A DNA stretch of 64,000 bases from positions 4,387,752 through 4,451,751 of the forward strand of contig NZ_CP016210.1 of NCBI RefSeq assembly GCF_001682385.1, written 5' to 3'. Shown piece by piece: positions 46,198 to 56,254 of the stretch; the first letter of the stretch is position 1; each line of letters begins with the position of its first letter. The DNA is from Azoarcus olearius. Its GTDB lineage: Bacteria; Pseudomonadota; Gammaproteobacteria; Burkholderiales; Rhodocyclaceae. The translations under genes were made by a program, and so were the position numbers. Below the pieces are notes generated by a model. It was not told where the DNA came from and ran no database searches. It worked only from the letters and a program-made list of their open reading frames with translations.

Positions 46198-48369
46198 TCA
46201 GACCTCCAGCGGATCGACGTCGATCTGCCAGCGCAGTTCGCGTGGCGTTCGCTGCGCCCGCAAGGCAGCCATCCACTCCACCAGAAAGCCCTGCAACAAC
46301 GCTCGCTGGTCCGCCTCCACCAGCAGTTGCGCGCGCTCACGGCGGGCGAGCCGCGTCAGGCGCATCGGCACCGGATCGTAGAGGCGGATGCCCGGCGCGG
46401 CGCGCTCTTCTCCAAGCCGGCGGGCGTGCTGCAGGAAGTCGGTGGCGGCCTCCAGCGCGGGGGCGTCGGCGCGCAGCATCGCCTGCGCCGTATGCGGCGG
46501 AAAACCCGCCTGGCGCCGCTCCTCCAGCGCCATCGCCGCAAAGGCGTCGAAGTCGTGGCGGGCCAGGTGCTGGTACAGCGCGTGGCCGGGGTACTCGGTC
46601 TGGACCAGCACCTCGCCCGCAAGCGCACCGCGCCCGGCGCGGCCACCGACCTGCATCAGTTGCTGGAACAGACGCTCCGGCGCGCGGAAGTCGGCGGCGT
46701 GCAGCGAGGCGTCGGCCCCCACCACCCCGACCAGCGTCAGGCGCGGAAAATCGTGCCCCTTGGCCATCATCTGGGTACCGACGAGGATGTCCGCCCCGCC
46801 GTCCGCGATCGTCTGCAGCAGCCCTTCCCACTGCGCCCGCGTGCGTGCGGCATCGCGATCGACCCGCAGCACCCGCGCCTGCGGGAAACGTTCGGCCAGG
46901 CGCGCCTCGATCCGCTGCGTGCCGCGCCCGTAGGGCTGGATGTCCTGATCGCCGCAACTCGGACAGGCGGGCGGAATGGGACCTTCGGCCCCGCAATGGT
47001 GGCAACGCACGCGCCGGTCCATCAAATGCACCACGAGGTTCGCCGAGCAATGCGGACAGCGGCTGATCCAGCCGCATGACGGGCAGGCAAGCACCGGGGC
47101 GTAGCCGCGCCGGTTGAGAAACACCAGGCTCTGTTCGCCCCTTTCCAGACGCTGCTCGATGGCCTGGCACAGCGCCGCGCTCAGCCCCTCGTCGAGCCGC
47201 TGCCTGCGGGTATCGACATAGCGCACCGGCGGCAGCGCGGCCGCCACCGCGCGCCGCCGCAGCGACAACAAGCCGTAGCGGCCCTGCCGGGCGTGCTGCC
47301 AGGTTTCCAGCGAGGGCGTAGCGGAACCGAGGACCACCGGCACCCCGCGCTGGCGCGCACGCCATACCGCGACGTCGCGTGCCGAATAGCGCACCCCCTC
47401 CTGCTGCTTGTAGGACGCGTCGTGTTCCTCATCGACCAGGATCAGCCCCAGGCGCGGCAACGGGGCAAAGACTGCCAGGCGCGTACCCAGCACGATGTCC
47501 GCCTGGCCTTCGAGCGCCTGGACGAAGCCACGCGAGCGCGCCCCCTCCGCCAGCGCCGAATGCAGGCTGACGACCTGCGCGGACGGAAAGCGCTCGGCGA
47601 CGCGGCGTTCGAGCTGCGGGGTGAGCGCGATCTCCGGCACCAGCATCAAGACCTGCCCGCCCGCGGCGAGTGCCCGTTCCGCGAGACGCAGGTAGACCTC
47701 GGTCTTGCCGCTGCCGGTCACCCCCTGCAGCAACCAGGCGCGAAAACCGGCGCCCGCCGCCTCCATCGTGGCAAGGGCCTGCGCCTGTTCGTCGGTCAAT
47801 GCGGGCGCGGCGGCCGCGACATGAGCGGGTTGCCCGGCGGCGGGCTGCAACCAGCCCCGGCGCAGCGCATCCCCCACCGCGCTGCCGGCCGCAAGCGCCC
47901 GCACGGCGCTGCGGCGCACCGGCGCCCCCAATCCGGCGACCTCGCGCAGCAGCGCCAGGGCGCGGCTTTCACGCTTGGTCTCGGCAAGGGCCAGCGCCCC
48001 GGCAGCGCTCGGTTCCAGCAGCGGATCGGTCAACTCGCCGCTGACCTCGTCGGCGCGCCGCAATCCCGGCGGCAAGGCGAGTCCGATGACCTCGCCCAGC
48101 GGGGCGTGGTAGTAGCGTGCGACGAAGGCGACGAGCGCCAGCCAGTCCGGCGGCAGCGGCTCCACCTCGCGCTGGACGTGAAGCACCGGCTTGAGCCGCG
48201 CCGGCTCCACCGCCGCCAGTTCAGCCAGTTCGACGATGACGCCGCTCTTGTCCCCACGCCCGAACGGCACCCGGACGCATCGCCCAACATCCGTCTCGCA
48301 TGCATCTTCCAGCGAATAATCAAAAAGTTGCGTTAGCGGCACCGGCAACGCGACGCGGACAATGCGCAT
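46198..48369 (-). CDS. priA: Primosomal protein N' (PriA helicase)
   Basis: The 723-residue protein has the DNA-binding N-terminal region MRIVRVALPVPLTQLFDYSL, Walker A LLQGVTGSGKTEVYLRL, DEEHDASYKQQE (DEEH box) and two zinc sites in CPSCGWISRCPHCSANL and CHHCGAEGPIPPACPSCG. It restarts replication at collapsed forks. The ATG at 48369 is the family start. The upstream interval carries DnaA-box-like sequences. Confidence 0.96.
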   Translation of the reverse strand: MRIVRVALPVPLTQLFDYSLEDACETDVGRCVRVPFGRGDKSGVIVELAELAAVEPARLKPVLHVQREVEPLPPDWLALVAFVARYYHAPLGEVIGLALPPGLRRADEVSGELTDPLLEPSAAGALALAETKRESRALALLREVAGLGAPVRRSAVRALAAGSAVGDALRRGWLQPAAGQPAHVAAAAPALTDEQAQALATMEAAGAGFRAWLLQGVTGSGKTEVYLRLAERALAAGGQVLMLVPEIALTPQLERRVAERFPSAQVVSLHSALAEGARSRGFVQALEGQADIVLGTRLAVFAPLPRLGLILVDEEHDASYKQQEGVRYSARDVAVWRARQRGVPVVLGSATPSLETWQHARQGRYGLLSLRRRAVAAALPPVRYVDTRRQRLDEGLSAALCQAIEQRLERGEQSLVFLNRRGYAPVLACPSCGWISRCPHCSANLVVHLMDRRVRCHHCGAEGPIPPACPSCGDQDIQPYGRGTQRIEARLAERFPQARVLRVDRDAARTRAQWEGLLQTIADGGADILVGTQMMAKGHDFPRLTLVGVVGADASLHAADFRAPERLFQQLMQVGGRAGRGALAGEVLVQTEYPGHALYQHLARHDFDAFAAMALEERRQAGFPPHTAQAMLRADAPALEAATDFLQHARRLGEERAAPGIRLYDPVPMRLTRLARRERAQLLVEADQRALLQGFLVEWMAALRAQRTPRELRWQIDVDPLEV

Positions 48370-48760
48370 GCGGGAAAATGTTGTTTCTACAACAACCTAT
48401 AAAAATCAAATAGATATGAAACTTAGCTGAGAAACAGCTGTGCATAGCGGCGCTAAATATCTGGCCGTGCGACGGGCCCCGGCTTGTCCACAAAACCTGT
48501 GGATAACTTTGTGGGAAAGCTGGGTGAATCCGACGAAAACCTAGGCCCCACAAGCCTTTCCGTCACTTTGCCTTAACATTACGCAAAAATTTTTTGCTTT
48601 ATTTTCAATGTCTTGAAAAAACATCGAATAACGCACCAAGTCTGTGCGTCGGGCCTGACACATTGCTGTGGATGTGTATAAGTCAAGCAGGAAATAGCAC
48701 TATCCCGCTTGACAGACGCCGGAAATGCCACCTTCAGGCGGCCTTCCGGCGATTTGTCAC
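48370..48760. other. AT-rich intergenic region with DnaA-box-like sequences
   Basis: This 391-bp gap between the priA start and hemE stop is AT-rich for the genome. TGTGGATAA at 48498-48506 is a perfect reverse DnaA box, TTGTCCACA at 48484-48492 and TGTGTATAA at 48673-48681 differ by one base, and TGTGGATGT at 48667-48675 is weaker. An A/T block at about 48571-48630 includes the palindrome GCAAAAATTTTTTGC (48583-48597). It should also contain the priA promoter. Its role is inferred only from motifs. Confidence 0.6.
48682..48713 (-). terminator. Probable hemE terminator
   Basis: On the minus strand, GTCAAGCGGGA pairs with TCCTGCTTGAC (one wobble), giving an 11-bp stem about 48 bp after the hemE stop, followed by TTATA. 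The T run is short, so termination is likely but not certain. Confidence 0.55.
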
Positions 48761-49837
48761 TTATCCGCCAACCGCGGCCCGCAGCTTACGACTATGGTCA
48801 TGCACCGTATCCACCAGCACCGAGACGTTTTCGGGCGGGGTGAACTGGGAGATGCCGTGGCCCAGATTGAAGACGTGGCCCGGGTGGGGGCCGTAGGCGT
48901 CGAGCACGCGACGCGCCTCGGCCGCCACCGCCTCGGGCGGGGCAAACAGGATCGAGGGGTCGAGGTTGCCCTGCAAGGCCACGCGCTGGCCCACCAGCGC
49001 ACGGGCGCGGCCGATGTCCATGGTCCAGTCGAGTCCGACCGCGTCACTGCCGATCGCGGCGATGGACTCGAGCCAGATGCCGCCACCCTTGGTGAACACG
49101 ATGCTGGGCACGCGCTGCCCTTCGCGCTCGCGGATCAGCCCATCCACCACGCGCTGCAGGTAGCGCAGCGAAAACTCGCGGTAAGCGGCTTCGGCGAGTA
49201 CGCCGCCCCAGGAATCGAACACCATCACGGCCTGCGCGCCGGCCTCGATCTGCGCGTTCAGGTACTGCACGACCGCGTCGGCGGTGACGCCGAGGATGTG
49301 GTGCAGCAGGTCGGGCCGGCTGTAGGCCATGGTCTTGATGCGGCGATAGTCGTCCGACGAGCCGCCTTCCACCATGTAGCAGGCCAGCGTCCACGGGCTG
49401 CCCGAGAAGCCGATCAGCGGCACGCTGCCGTCGAGCGCGCGACGGATCTCGGACACCGCGTCCATCACGTACTGCAGCTCGGCGTGGGGGTCCGGCACCG
49501 ACAGGTTGCGGATCTCCCATTCGTCGCGCAGCGGACGCTCGAAGCGCGGGCCCTCGCCTTCGGCGAAATACAGGCCCAGCCCCATCGCGTCCGGCACCGT
49601 TAGGATGTCCGAGAACAGGATGGCGGCGTCGAGGTCGTAGCGCGCCAGCGGCTGCAGCGTCACCTCGCAGGCGAGCGCGGGGCTCTTGCACAGGTTGAGG
49701 AAGCTGCCCGCGCGTTTGCGCGTTTCGCAGTATTCCGGCAGGTAGCGTCCCGCCTGGCGCATCAGCCAGACGGGGGTGTATTCGGTGGGCTGGCGCAGCA
49801 GCGCACGCAGGAAGGTGTCGTTTTTCAGGCGGCTCAC
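48761..49837 (-). CDS. hemE: Uroporphyrinogen decarboxylase
   Basis: The 358-residue protein has [19 protein letters not shown] near the N-terminus and [16 protein letters not shown] near the C-terminus, both diagnostic of HemE. It converts uroporphyrinogen III to coproporphyrinogen III in haem synthesis. The start is GTG at 49837, preceded by AGAGGA at an 8-base distance. Confidence 0.96.
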   Translation of the reverse strand: MSRLKNDTFLRALLRQPTEYTPVWLMRQAGRYLPEYCETRKRAGSFLNLCKSPALACEVTLQPLARYDLDAAILFSDILTVPDAMGLGLYFAEGEGPRFERPLRDEWEIRNLSVPDPHAELQYVMDAVSEIRRALDGSVPLIGFSGSPWTLACYMVEGGSSDDYRRIKTMAYSRPDLLHHILGVTADAVVQYLNAQIEAGAQAVMVFDSWGGVLAEAAYREFSLRYLQRVVDGLIREREGQRVPSIVFTKGGGIWLESIAAIGSDAVGLDWTMDIGRARALVGQRVALQGNLDPSILFAPPEAVAAEARRVLDAYGPHPGHVFNLGHGISQFTPPENVSVLVDTVHDHSRKLRAAVGG

Positions 49838-49924
49838 GTCGCGGTCCTCTCGTCCGGCTGATGCGGATAAACGTCGATTATCGCCGATATCCGGGGGCGC
49901 GCCTGCGTCGCGCGCCGCACCGGC

Positions 49925-51397
49925 TCAACGCCGCCAGAAGGTCGGCGTGAGGACGACGAGGAAGGTGAAGATTTCGAGACGGCCGAGGATCATCGTGAAG
50001 GACAACACCCAGGTCTGGAAATCACTGAGCCCCTGGTAGTTGGACGCCGGCCCCACCGCGTCCAGGCCGGGGCCGGTGTTGTTGAGGCAGGCGACCACCG
50101 CCGAAAACGCGGTGATCAGCTCTACCCCGGACGCCGACAGCACCAGCGTCAGCGTGACGATGGTGACCATGTAGATGAAGCTGAACCCGAGCACCGCGTG
50201 CAGCGTGCCCTCGCTGACGGGTTGGCTGCCCAGCCGCACCGGCCGAACCGCGTTGGGGTGGAGCGAGCGGATGATTTCGCGCAGCACCTGCTTGTAAAGG
50301 ATGATCGCCCGCATCATCTTGATGCCGCCGCCGGCGGACCCCGAACAGGCCATGAAGCTGCCGAGGAACAGGACCCAGATCTGCGCGAACATCGGCCACA
50401 TCGTGTAGTCGTAGGTGGCCAGGCCGAGCGAGGTGGAGATCGACACCACGTGGAACGCGACATAGCGCACTGTCGAGAACAGGTCGGCGTGGGCCTCGAA
50501 CTGCTGCAGGTAGACGGTGAGCAGCGCGATGCTGAACAACAGCACGGCGAAGAAGAAGGGAATCTCCGGGTCGCGCAGGTAGGGCGCAAACGAACGTCGC
50601 GACAGCGCCAGGTAGTGGGTCGAGAAGTTGAGCGCGGACGCGAGCGCGAACACCATCGCCACGCCCTCGACCGCGACGTTGCCGAAATAGCCGAGCGATT
50701 CGTCGCGGCTGGAAAAACCTCCCAGCCCGGTGACCGAAAATGCGTGGATCACCGCGTCCCAGCCTTCCAGCCCCGCCAGCCACAGGCTGAAACCGCAAGC
50801 GATGGTCAGCAGGATGTAGGTAAGCCACAGCCCCTTCGCGGTTTCGGCGATGCGCGGCGTCAGGCTGGTTTCCTTCATCGGCGTCGGCACCTCGGCCTTG
50901 AACAGCTGGCGGCCGCCGATGCCGAGCAGCGGCAGGATTGCGACCACCAGCACGATCACCCCCATGCCGCCTATCCAGTGCATGAAGGTCCGCCACAGGT
51001 TGATCGAAGTCGGCAGCCGGTCGAGCCCGGTGAGCACGGTGCCGCCGGTGGCGGTGAGGCCGGATACCGCTTCGAAGTAGGCGTCGGTGGGCGTCAGCTC
51101 GGGCAGGAAGGCCATCAGCGGCAGCGCGCCGAATACCGGCAGGATCACCCAGGTCGCGGCCACGAGCAGGAAGCCGTCGTGCACCCGCAGGTCGCGGCGC
51201 CGGCTGCGGGTGGCGGCCCACAGCAGCAGGCCGGCGAAGAAGGTGACGAGGATGGCCTGATCGAATGCCATTTCCGCGCCGTCGCCCAAGGCCCAGGCGA
51301 CCGCCAGCGGAAAAACCATCAGCAGGCCGAAGATCATGATGATCAGGCCCAGGGCGTTGAAAGCGGGGAAATAGGCCCGCGCGTTGGCGCCGCGCAT
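49925..51397 (-). CDS. trkH: Potassium transporter TrkH
   Basis: The 490-residue membrane protein has the four selectivity-filter loops of the Trk/Ktr family, seen as SGLTATGGTVL, SVTGLGGFSSR, MACSGSAGGGIK and LNNTGPGLDAVG. It moves K+ with the TrkA regulator encoded directly upstream. The ATG at 51397 overlaps the trkA stop by one base (TGATG). Confidence 0.95.
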   Translation of the reverse strand: MRGANARAYFPAFNALGLIIMIFGLLMVFPLAVAWALGDGAEMAFDQAILVTFFAGLLLWAATRSRRRDLRVHDGFLLVAATWVILPVFGALPLMAFLPELTPTDAYFEAVSGLTATGGTVLTGLDRLPTSINLWRTFMHWIGGMGVIVLVVAILPLLGIGGRQLFKAEVPTPMKETSLTPRIAETAKGLWLTYILLTIACGFSLWLAGLEGWDAVIHAFSVTGLGGFSSRDESLGYFGNVAVEGVAMVFALASALNFSTHYLALSRRSFAPYLRDPEIPFFFAVLLFSIALLTVYLQQFEAHADLFSTVRYVAFHVVSISTSLGLATYDYTMWPMFAQIWVLFLGSFMACSGSAGGGIKMMRAIILYKQVLREIIRSLHPNAVRPVRLGSQPVSEGTLHAVLGFSFIYMVTIVTLTLVLSASGVELITAFSAVVACLNNTGPGLDAVGPASNYQGLSDFQTWVLSFTMILGRLEIFTFLVVLTPTFWRR

Positions 51398-52800
51398 CAC
51401 AGGAAAGTGAATCCGACCTGGAACAGCTTTTCCACCTTGCGCACCAGGTTCTTGTGGGTACAGAACACGATCACGTGGTCTTCGCGTTCCACCAGGGTGT
51501 CGTGGTGCGGAATGATCACTACGCGGCGCAACAGCTTGCCGTCGGCGCGCTTTTCCTCGCGCACGATGGCGCCGATGGTGGCGCCCTTCGGCAGGGCGAT
51601 TTCCTCGATCCGACGGCCGACCACCTTCGAATCCTTGGGCGAGCCGTGGGCGATGATCTCCAGCGCTTCGGCCGCACCGCGGCGCAGGCTGTGCACCGCC
51701 ACCACGTCGCCCCGGCGCACATGGGCAAGCAGCGAACCGATGGAGGTGTGGGCCGGCGAAATGGCGATGTCGATCGGCCCGCCCTGCACCAGGTCCACGT
51801 AGCTCTTGCGGTTGATCAGCGCCAGCGTGCGGCGCGCGCCCATGCGTTTGGCGAGCGAGGCCGACATGATGTTGTCTTCCTCGTCGTTGGTCAGCGCGAC
51901 GAACAGGTCCATCTCGTCGATGCCTTCGTTCTCGAGCAGCTTCTCGTCGGTGGTGTCGCCGCTCAGCACCAGCGCGTTGCTCAACTGGGTCGCCAGCGTT
52001 TCGGCCCGGCGCTTGTCCACTTCGAGGAGCTTGACGTGGTAGTCGCGCTCGATGCTGCGCGCGAGACGCAGGCCGATGTTGCCGCCGCCCGCGATCATGA
52101 CCCGCCGCATCGGCCTGTCGGTGCGCCGCAGTTCGCGCATCACCTGGCGGATATGCACGCTCGCCGCGAGGCAGAACACCTCGTCCCCCGGCACGATCAC
52201 GGTGTCGCCTTCCGGGATGATCGGCTCGCCGTTGCGGTAGATGGCGGCGATCCGGACCTCGACATTGGGCAGGTGGAAGCGCAGCGCCTTCAGCGGGTGG
52301 CCGACCAACGGGCCGCCTTCGAAGGCGCGCACACCGATCAGGCTGACGACGCCGTCGGCAAACTCCAGCACCTGTAGCGCCTCCGGAAAGGCGATCAGGC
52401 GCTTGATGTAGTCGGTGACGATCTGCTCCGGACAGATGGAAAAGTCCACCGCGAAGTTTTCGTCATTGAGGAGTTCCGGGTGATCGACGTAATCGGTCGA
52501 GCGCAACCGGGCGATGCGCGTCGGCAGATTGAACAGCGCTTTCGCGACCCGGCAGGCGCACAGATTGGTCTGGTCGGACTGGGTGACCGCGATCAGCAGG
52601 TCGGCGTCGTCGGCGCCGGCGTCGCGCAGTACCGAGGGTGAGGCGGCGTTGCCGCACACGGTGCGGATTTCGAGCCGTTCACGCAGGCTGGCGAGCTGGT
52701 CGGCGTTGGTGTCGACCAGAGTGATGTCGTTGGCTTCGGAGACGAGATTTTCCGCCACCGAAGCGCCGACCTGCCCGGCGCCGAGGATGATGATCTTCAC
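51397..52800 (-). CDS. trkA: Trk potassium uptake regulator TrkA
   Basis: The 467-residue cytosolic protein has two RCK modules: the first starts MKIIILGAGQVGASVAENL, and the second has VMIAGGGNIGLRLARSIE, each with the NAD(H)-binding GXGXXG. TrkA_C segments follow both. It gates TrkH. Normal length (458 in E. coli). ATG 52800. Confidence 0.96.
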   Translation of the reverse strand: MKIIILGAGQVGASVAENLVSEANDITLVDTNADQLASLRERLEIRTVCGNAASPSVLRDAGADDADLLIAVTQSDQTNLCACRVAKALFNLPTRIARLRSTDYVDHPELLNDENFAVDFSICPEQIVTDYIKRLIAFPEALQVLEFADGVVSLIGVRAFEGGPLVGHPLKALRFHLPNVEVRIAAIYRNGEPIIPEGDTVIVPGDEVFCLAASVHIRQVMRELRRTDRPMRRVMIAGGGNIGLRLARSIERDYHVKLLEVDKRRAETLATQLSNALVLSGDTTDEKLLENEGIDEMDLFVALTNDEEDNIMSASLAKRMGARRTLALINRKSYVDLVQGGPIDIAISPAHTSIGSLLAHVRRGDVVAVHSLRRGAAEALEIIAHGSPKDSKVVGRRIEEIALPKGATIGAIVREEKRADGKLLRRVVIIPHHDTLVEREDHVIVFCTHKNLVRKVEKLFQVGFTFL

Positions 52801-52882
52801 GCGCGACCACCCCGCTTGAAATTTGGGACCGCGATTCTACGCTGCGCGGGTAGGCCGGCGATACCGTGCCGGCACCGTGGCT

Positions 52883-54130
52883 TCAGGCCTCTTCGTGACG
52901 CCTGCCCGCCTGCAGGCCCAATTGCTTGAGTTTGCGATAGAGGTGGGTCCGCTCCAGGCCGGTCTTCTCCGCCAGCCGGGTCATGTTGCCGCTCTCCAGC
53001 CGCAGGTGGTACTCGAAGTACATGCGCTCGAAGGCCTCGCGCGCCTCGCGCAGCGGCTGGTCGAGCGAAATGCCGCTGACCGCGGCGTCGGCCGGCGGCT
53101 GCAGCAGGCGACGCACGTCGGCGAGCGCGATCTCGTCCTCCAGCGTGCCCAGCGCGAGCGACTTCACCGCGGCCCGCAGCTCGGCATAGCCGCCGGGCCA
53201 GGCCTGGGTCCGCAGCTGGTTGAGGGCCGCCGACGAGAAGCGCCGCAACGGCACCTCGCCGCCTTCCACCAGGTGCAGCAGGATCTGGCTCGCGAGTTCC
53301 GGCAGGTCGTCCTTGACGTCGGTGATCGAGGGCGGCGCCAGACTGACCTCGAACAGCCGGCTGAGCAGGGATTCGTCCCAGCCGTCGGCAAGTAGCGCGT
53401 CCACCCCGCGATCGGTGGCCACGACAATGCGAAGGTCATATCTGTCGAGGCGGTCGATGGCGAACGCGAGGTTCTTCTGCTGGCTGCGCGACAGGCGGGC
53501 CAGCTCACCGGCGAACAACACCCCGCCCTGCAGCGCCTGCAGCTGGCCGATATCGACCGGGGCGCTCGCCGCCCCCAGATCCAGCCAGGGCGCGCCCGCG
53601 GCCTGCACGCTGCGCGCCACCAGTTCGGCGAGGCTGCCGTGGCCAACGCGCAGCAGCAGCACGCGCGAATTCTCGACGATCTGCTCCACCCGGCGGCGCA
53701 GTTCGCGCAGCGGCAGCGAGCGCGAGAAGGCGGCCAGCGTCAGTGGCGTGGGCGTGCCCGCCGCCGGTGGACGCTGCAGTCCGCGCTTGACCGCGGACAG
53801 CAGCTTCTGCAGCGCGATCGGCTTCTCGAGGTAGTCGATGGCGCCGATCCGCGTCGCCTCCACCGCGGTGTCGATGGTGCCGTGGCCCGACATCATGACC
53901 ACCGGCATCGTCAGCTGGCCATTGGCTGACCACTCCTTGAGCAGCGTGATGCCGTCGGTATCCGGCATCCAGATGTCGAGCAGCACCATGTCGGGCCGGC
54001 CCGCGTTGCGCGCGGCGCGGGCCGCCGCGGCGTTTTCGGCCAGCTTCACATCGTGGCCCTCGTCGCGCAGGATCTCGGAGAGGAGTTCGCGGATGCCGAC
54101 TTCGTCGTCGACGATCAGAATATTTGCCAT
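52883..54130 (-). CDS. ntrX: NtrX-type response regulator with degenerate central domain
   Basis: The 415-residue protein has an intact receiver (ILIVDDEVGIREL, phospho-Asp in MVLLDIWMPDTDG, Lys in DYLEKPI) and a C-terminal Fis-type helix-turn-helix (NMTRLAEKTGLERTHLYRKLKQLG). The middle region follows an AAA+ fold only loosely: no Walker A GETGTGKE and no GAFTGA sigma-54 contact motif is visible. It probably binds DNA or acts by other means than sigma-54 activation. ntrY ends 3 bp upstream. Confidence 0.88.
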   Translation of the reverse strand: MANILIVDDEVGIRELLSEILRDEGHDVKLAENAAAARAARNAGRPDMVLLDIWMPDTDGITLLKEWSANGQLTMPVVMMSGHGTIDTAVEATRIGAIDYLEKPIALQKLLSAVKRGLQRPPAAGTPTPLTLAAFSRSLPLRELRRRVEQIVENSRVLLLRVGHGSLAELVARSVQAAGAPWLDLGAASAPVDIGQLQALQGGVLFAGELARLSRSQQKNLAFAIDRLDRYDLRIVVATDRGVDALLADGWDESLLSRLFEVSLAPPSITDVKDDLPELASQILLHLVEGGEVPLRRFSSAALNQLRTQAWPGGYAELRAAVKSLALGTLEDEIALADVRRLLQPPADAAVSGISLDQPLREAREAFERMYFEYHLRLESGNMTRLAEKTGLERTHLYRKLKQLGLQAGRRHEEA

Positions 54131-54133
54131 TGT

Positions 54134-56254
54134 TCAGACTTCACTGCCGGGGGTCGCGAAACGCAGGCGGATACGGACTTCCGCGCCGCCGCTGTCGCGG
54201 TTGGCGACGCGCACGTCGCCACCGTGTTCATCGATGATTTTCTTCACCATCGCGAGGCCCAGACCGGTGCCGCGCGTCTTGGTGGTGAAATAGGGTTCAA
54301 AGGCCCGCGCCAGGACCTCGGGCGGAAAACCCGGGCCGTTGTCGCGGAACAGTAGCAGCGCGCGCTCGCCGTCGCGCCGCGTGACGACGTTGATCGTGCC
54401 CTGCTCCTGGCCACCGAGCGCATCCTGGGCATTCTGCAGCATGTTGTGGATGACCTGGCGGATCTGCGACGCGTCGCCGAGCACCGGCGGCAGATCGGCG
54501 GACTGCTCGAAGCGGATCAGCACCGCCGCACTTTCGTACAGGGTCAGCACTTCCCGGATCAAGGCATTGAGATCCAGCGTGGTCAGCACCGGCGCCGGCA
54601 GCCGGGCATAGTCGCGGAAAGCGTTGACCAGGTTCTTCATGGATTCGACCTGGTTGACGATGGTCCGCGTGGAGCGTTCGAGCATCTCGCGTCCGTCGCC
54701 ATCGAGCTGATCGGCGAGCTTGAAGGCGAGGCGCTCGGCCGACAGCTGGATCGGCGTCAGCGGATTCTTGATCTCGTGCGCGAGCCGCCGCGCCACCTCG
54801 GCCCACGCGGCGTCGCGCTGCGCGGCGATCAGGCGGGTGATGTCGTCGAACACCACCACCAGCCCGCCCCCGGTGGCCTGCGGAAGGCGCGAGCCGTGGA
54901 TCAGCAGCGTCAGCGGCGAACTGTCCTTGACCGGCAGTTCGATCTGCTCGTGCCAGTCGCCTTCGTGCGCCGCGAACCCTTCCAGCAGTGCATCGCGAAA
55001 GTGGGTGTGGCGCGGCCACGCGGCGAGCGCGATATCTTCGAAGCCGAGCAGATCGTCACCGAGGATGGTCATCGCGCCGTGATTGGCAGCACGCAAGGTG
55101 CCGTCGGGCGCGAACGCGAGCACGCCAGTGGACAGGTTGGCCAGCACGCTTTCCAGGTAGGCGCGGGCGGACTCCACCGCGGCGCGGTTGCGGTCCGCCG
55201 CGGCGCGGGCGTCTTCGAGCTGGCGCGTCATTTGGTTGAAGGACTGGGTCAGCACCCCCAGTTCGTCGCGGGCGGGCAGGGCCTGGCGGGGGCTGTAGTC
55301 GCCCTGCGCCACCGCCTGGGTGCCCTCGGCGAGGATCAGCAAGGGCGCCGCCAGCCGGCGTGCCAGCACGAAGGCCACCGCCACTGCCGTCAGCAGCGCA
55401 AGCAGCAGGGTCAGCGTCAGCGTCAGCGTGTAGATGCGGTTCAGGCCGGTGCGCGCGAGCGTGAGTTCCTGGTAGTCGCGATAGGCCTCCTGCACCGCTT
55501 CGGCGTGACGCGAGAAGGTTTCGGGTACGCCCTGGGTGAGTTGCAGGAGATTCGGTTCGGCGGCGAGCGAGCGGCTTGCGATCGGGACGATCACGCGGAT
55601 CAGCAGCTGGCCGTCCGGATGGCTGTCCACCAGATGCAGGCTGCGGCTTTGGCGGGCCTGGCGCAGCTGCGCCACGCTGGGCAGCTCCGGAATCCAGTCG
55701 CCCACGCCGTCCGAGGCGGTGGCCACCATCTGCCCCGCCGGCGACAGCACGGTGGCGCTCGCCACCCCGGCGGTTTCGCGCAGACGGTTGAGCCGCGCGG
55801 GGGTCACCGTGCCCTCGACCTCCAGATCGAGCGCCATGTCCTGGGCTTTCGCATCCACCTGCCCCACGAGGTAGTCGAGCGCGTTCTGTCCGAGCGCGAT
55901 GCCGCCTTCCAGCGCCGAATCCACCCGGACGTCGAACCAGGATTCGATGCTGCGCACGACGAACTGCAGCGACACCGCGTAGATCACGACACCGGGCACC
56001 AGGGCCATCAACGCGAACATCAGCATCAGCCGGTACTTCATGCGCGAACCGAACTGGCGCGCCTTGTACTCGCGCCAGAGGTCCCGCAGCTGCACCGCCA
56101 CCAGCCCCGCAAGCGCCACCGCGACCGCGCCGTTGATGGCGAGCAGGTAGGGGTAGCTGCCCGCCAGCAGACCGGTGTTGGAACTGGCCGTGGTCAGCAG
56201 GAACAGCGAGATGCCGGCAATCGCGGCAATGACGATCAGGGCAATGCGTTTCAT
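54134..56254 (-). CDS. ntrY: Sensor histidine kinase NtrY
   Basis: The 706-residue kinase has several N-terminal membrane helices (IALIVIAAIAGISLFLLT, YLLAINGAVAVALAGLVAV, LMLMFALMALVPGVVIYAV), a periplasmic part, a helix near residue 280, HAMP, PAS, HisKA with RLAHEIKNPLTPIQ, and HATPase (NMLQNAQDAL, DNGPGFP, GTGLGLAMV). It is the partner of NtrX, in nitrogen or redox control. ATG 56254 overlaps the DUF4390 stop as ATGA. Confidence 0.93.
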   Translation of the reverse strand: MKRIALIVIAAIAGISLFLLTTASSNTGLLAGSYPYLLAINGAVAVALAGLVAVQLRDLWREYKARQFGSRMKYRLMLMFALMALVPGVVIYAVSLQFVVRSIESWFDVRVDSALEGGIALGQNALDYLVGQVDAKAQDMALDLEVEGTVTPARLNRLRETAGVASATVLSPAGQMVATASDGVGDWIPELPSVAQLRQARQSRSLHLVDSHPDGQLLIRVIVPIASRSLAAEPNLLQLTQGVPETFSRHAEAVQEAYRDYQELTLARTGLNRIYTLTLTLTLLLALLTAVAVAFVLARRLAAPLLILAEGTQAVAQGDYSPRQALPARDELGVLTQSFNQMTRQLEDARAAADRNRAAVESARAYLESVLANLSTGVLAFAPDGTLRAANHGAMTILGDDLLGFEDIALAAWPRHTHFRDALLEGFAAHEGDWHEQIELPVKDSSPLTLLIHGSRLPQATGGGLVVVFDDITRLIAAQRDAAWAEVARRLAHEIKNPLTPIQLSAERLAFKLADQLDGDGREMLERSTRTIVNQVESMKNLVNAFRDYARLPAPVLTTLDLNALIREVLTLYESAAVLIRFEQSADLPPVLGDASQIRQVIHNMLQNAQDALGGQEQGTINVVTRRDGERALLLFRDNGPGFPPEVLARAFEPYFTTKTRGTGLGLAMVKKIIDEHGGDVRVANRDSGGAEVRIRLRFATPGSEV

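Noticed and set aside
48639..48657. ACGCAC-N7-GTGCGT hairpin as a terminator
   Set aside because: No T tract follows on either strand; it is kept only as part of the structured interval.
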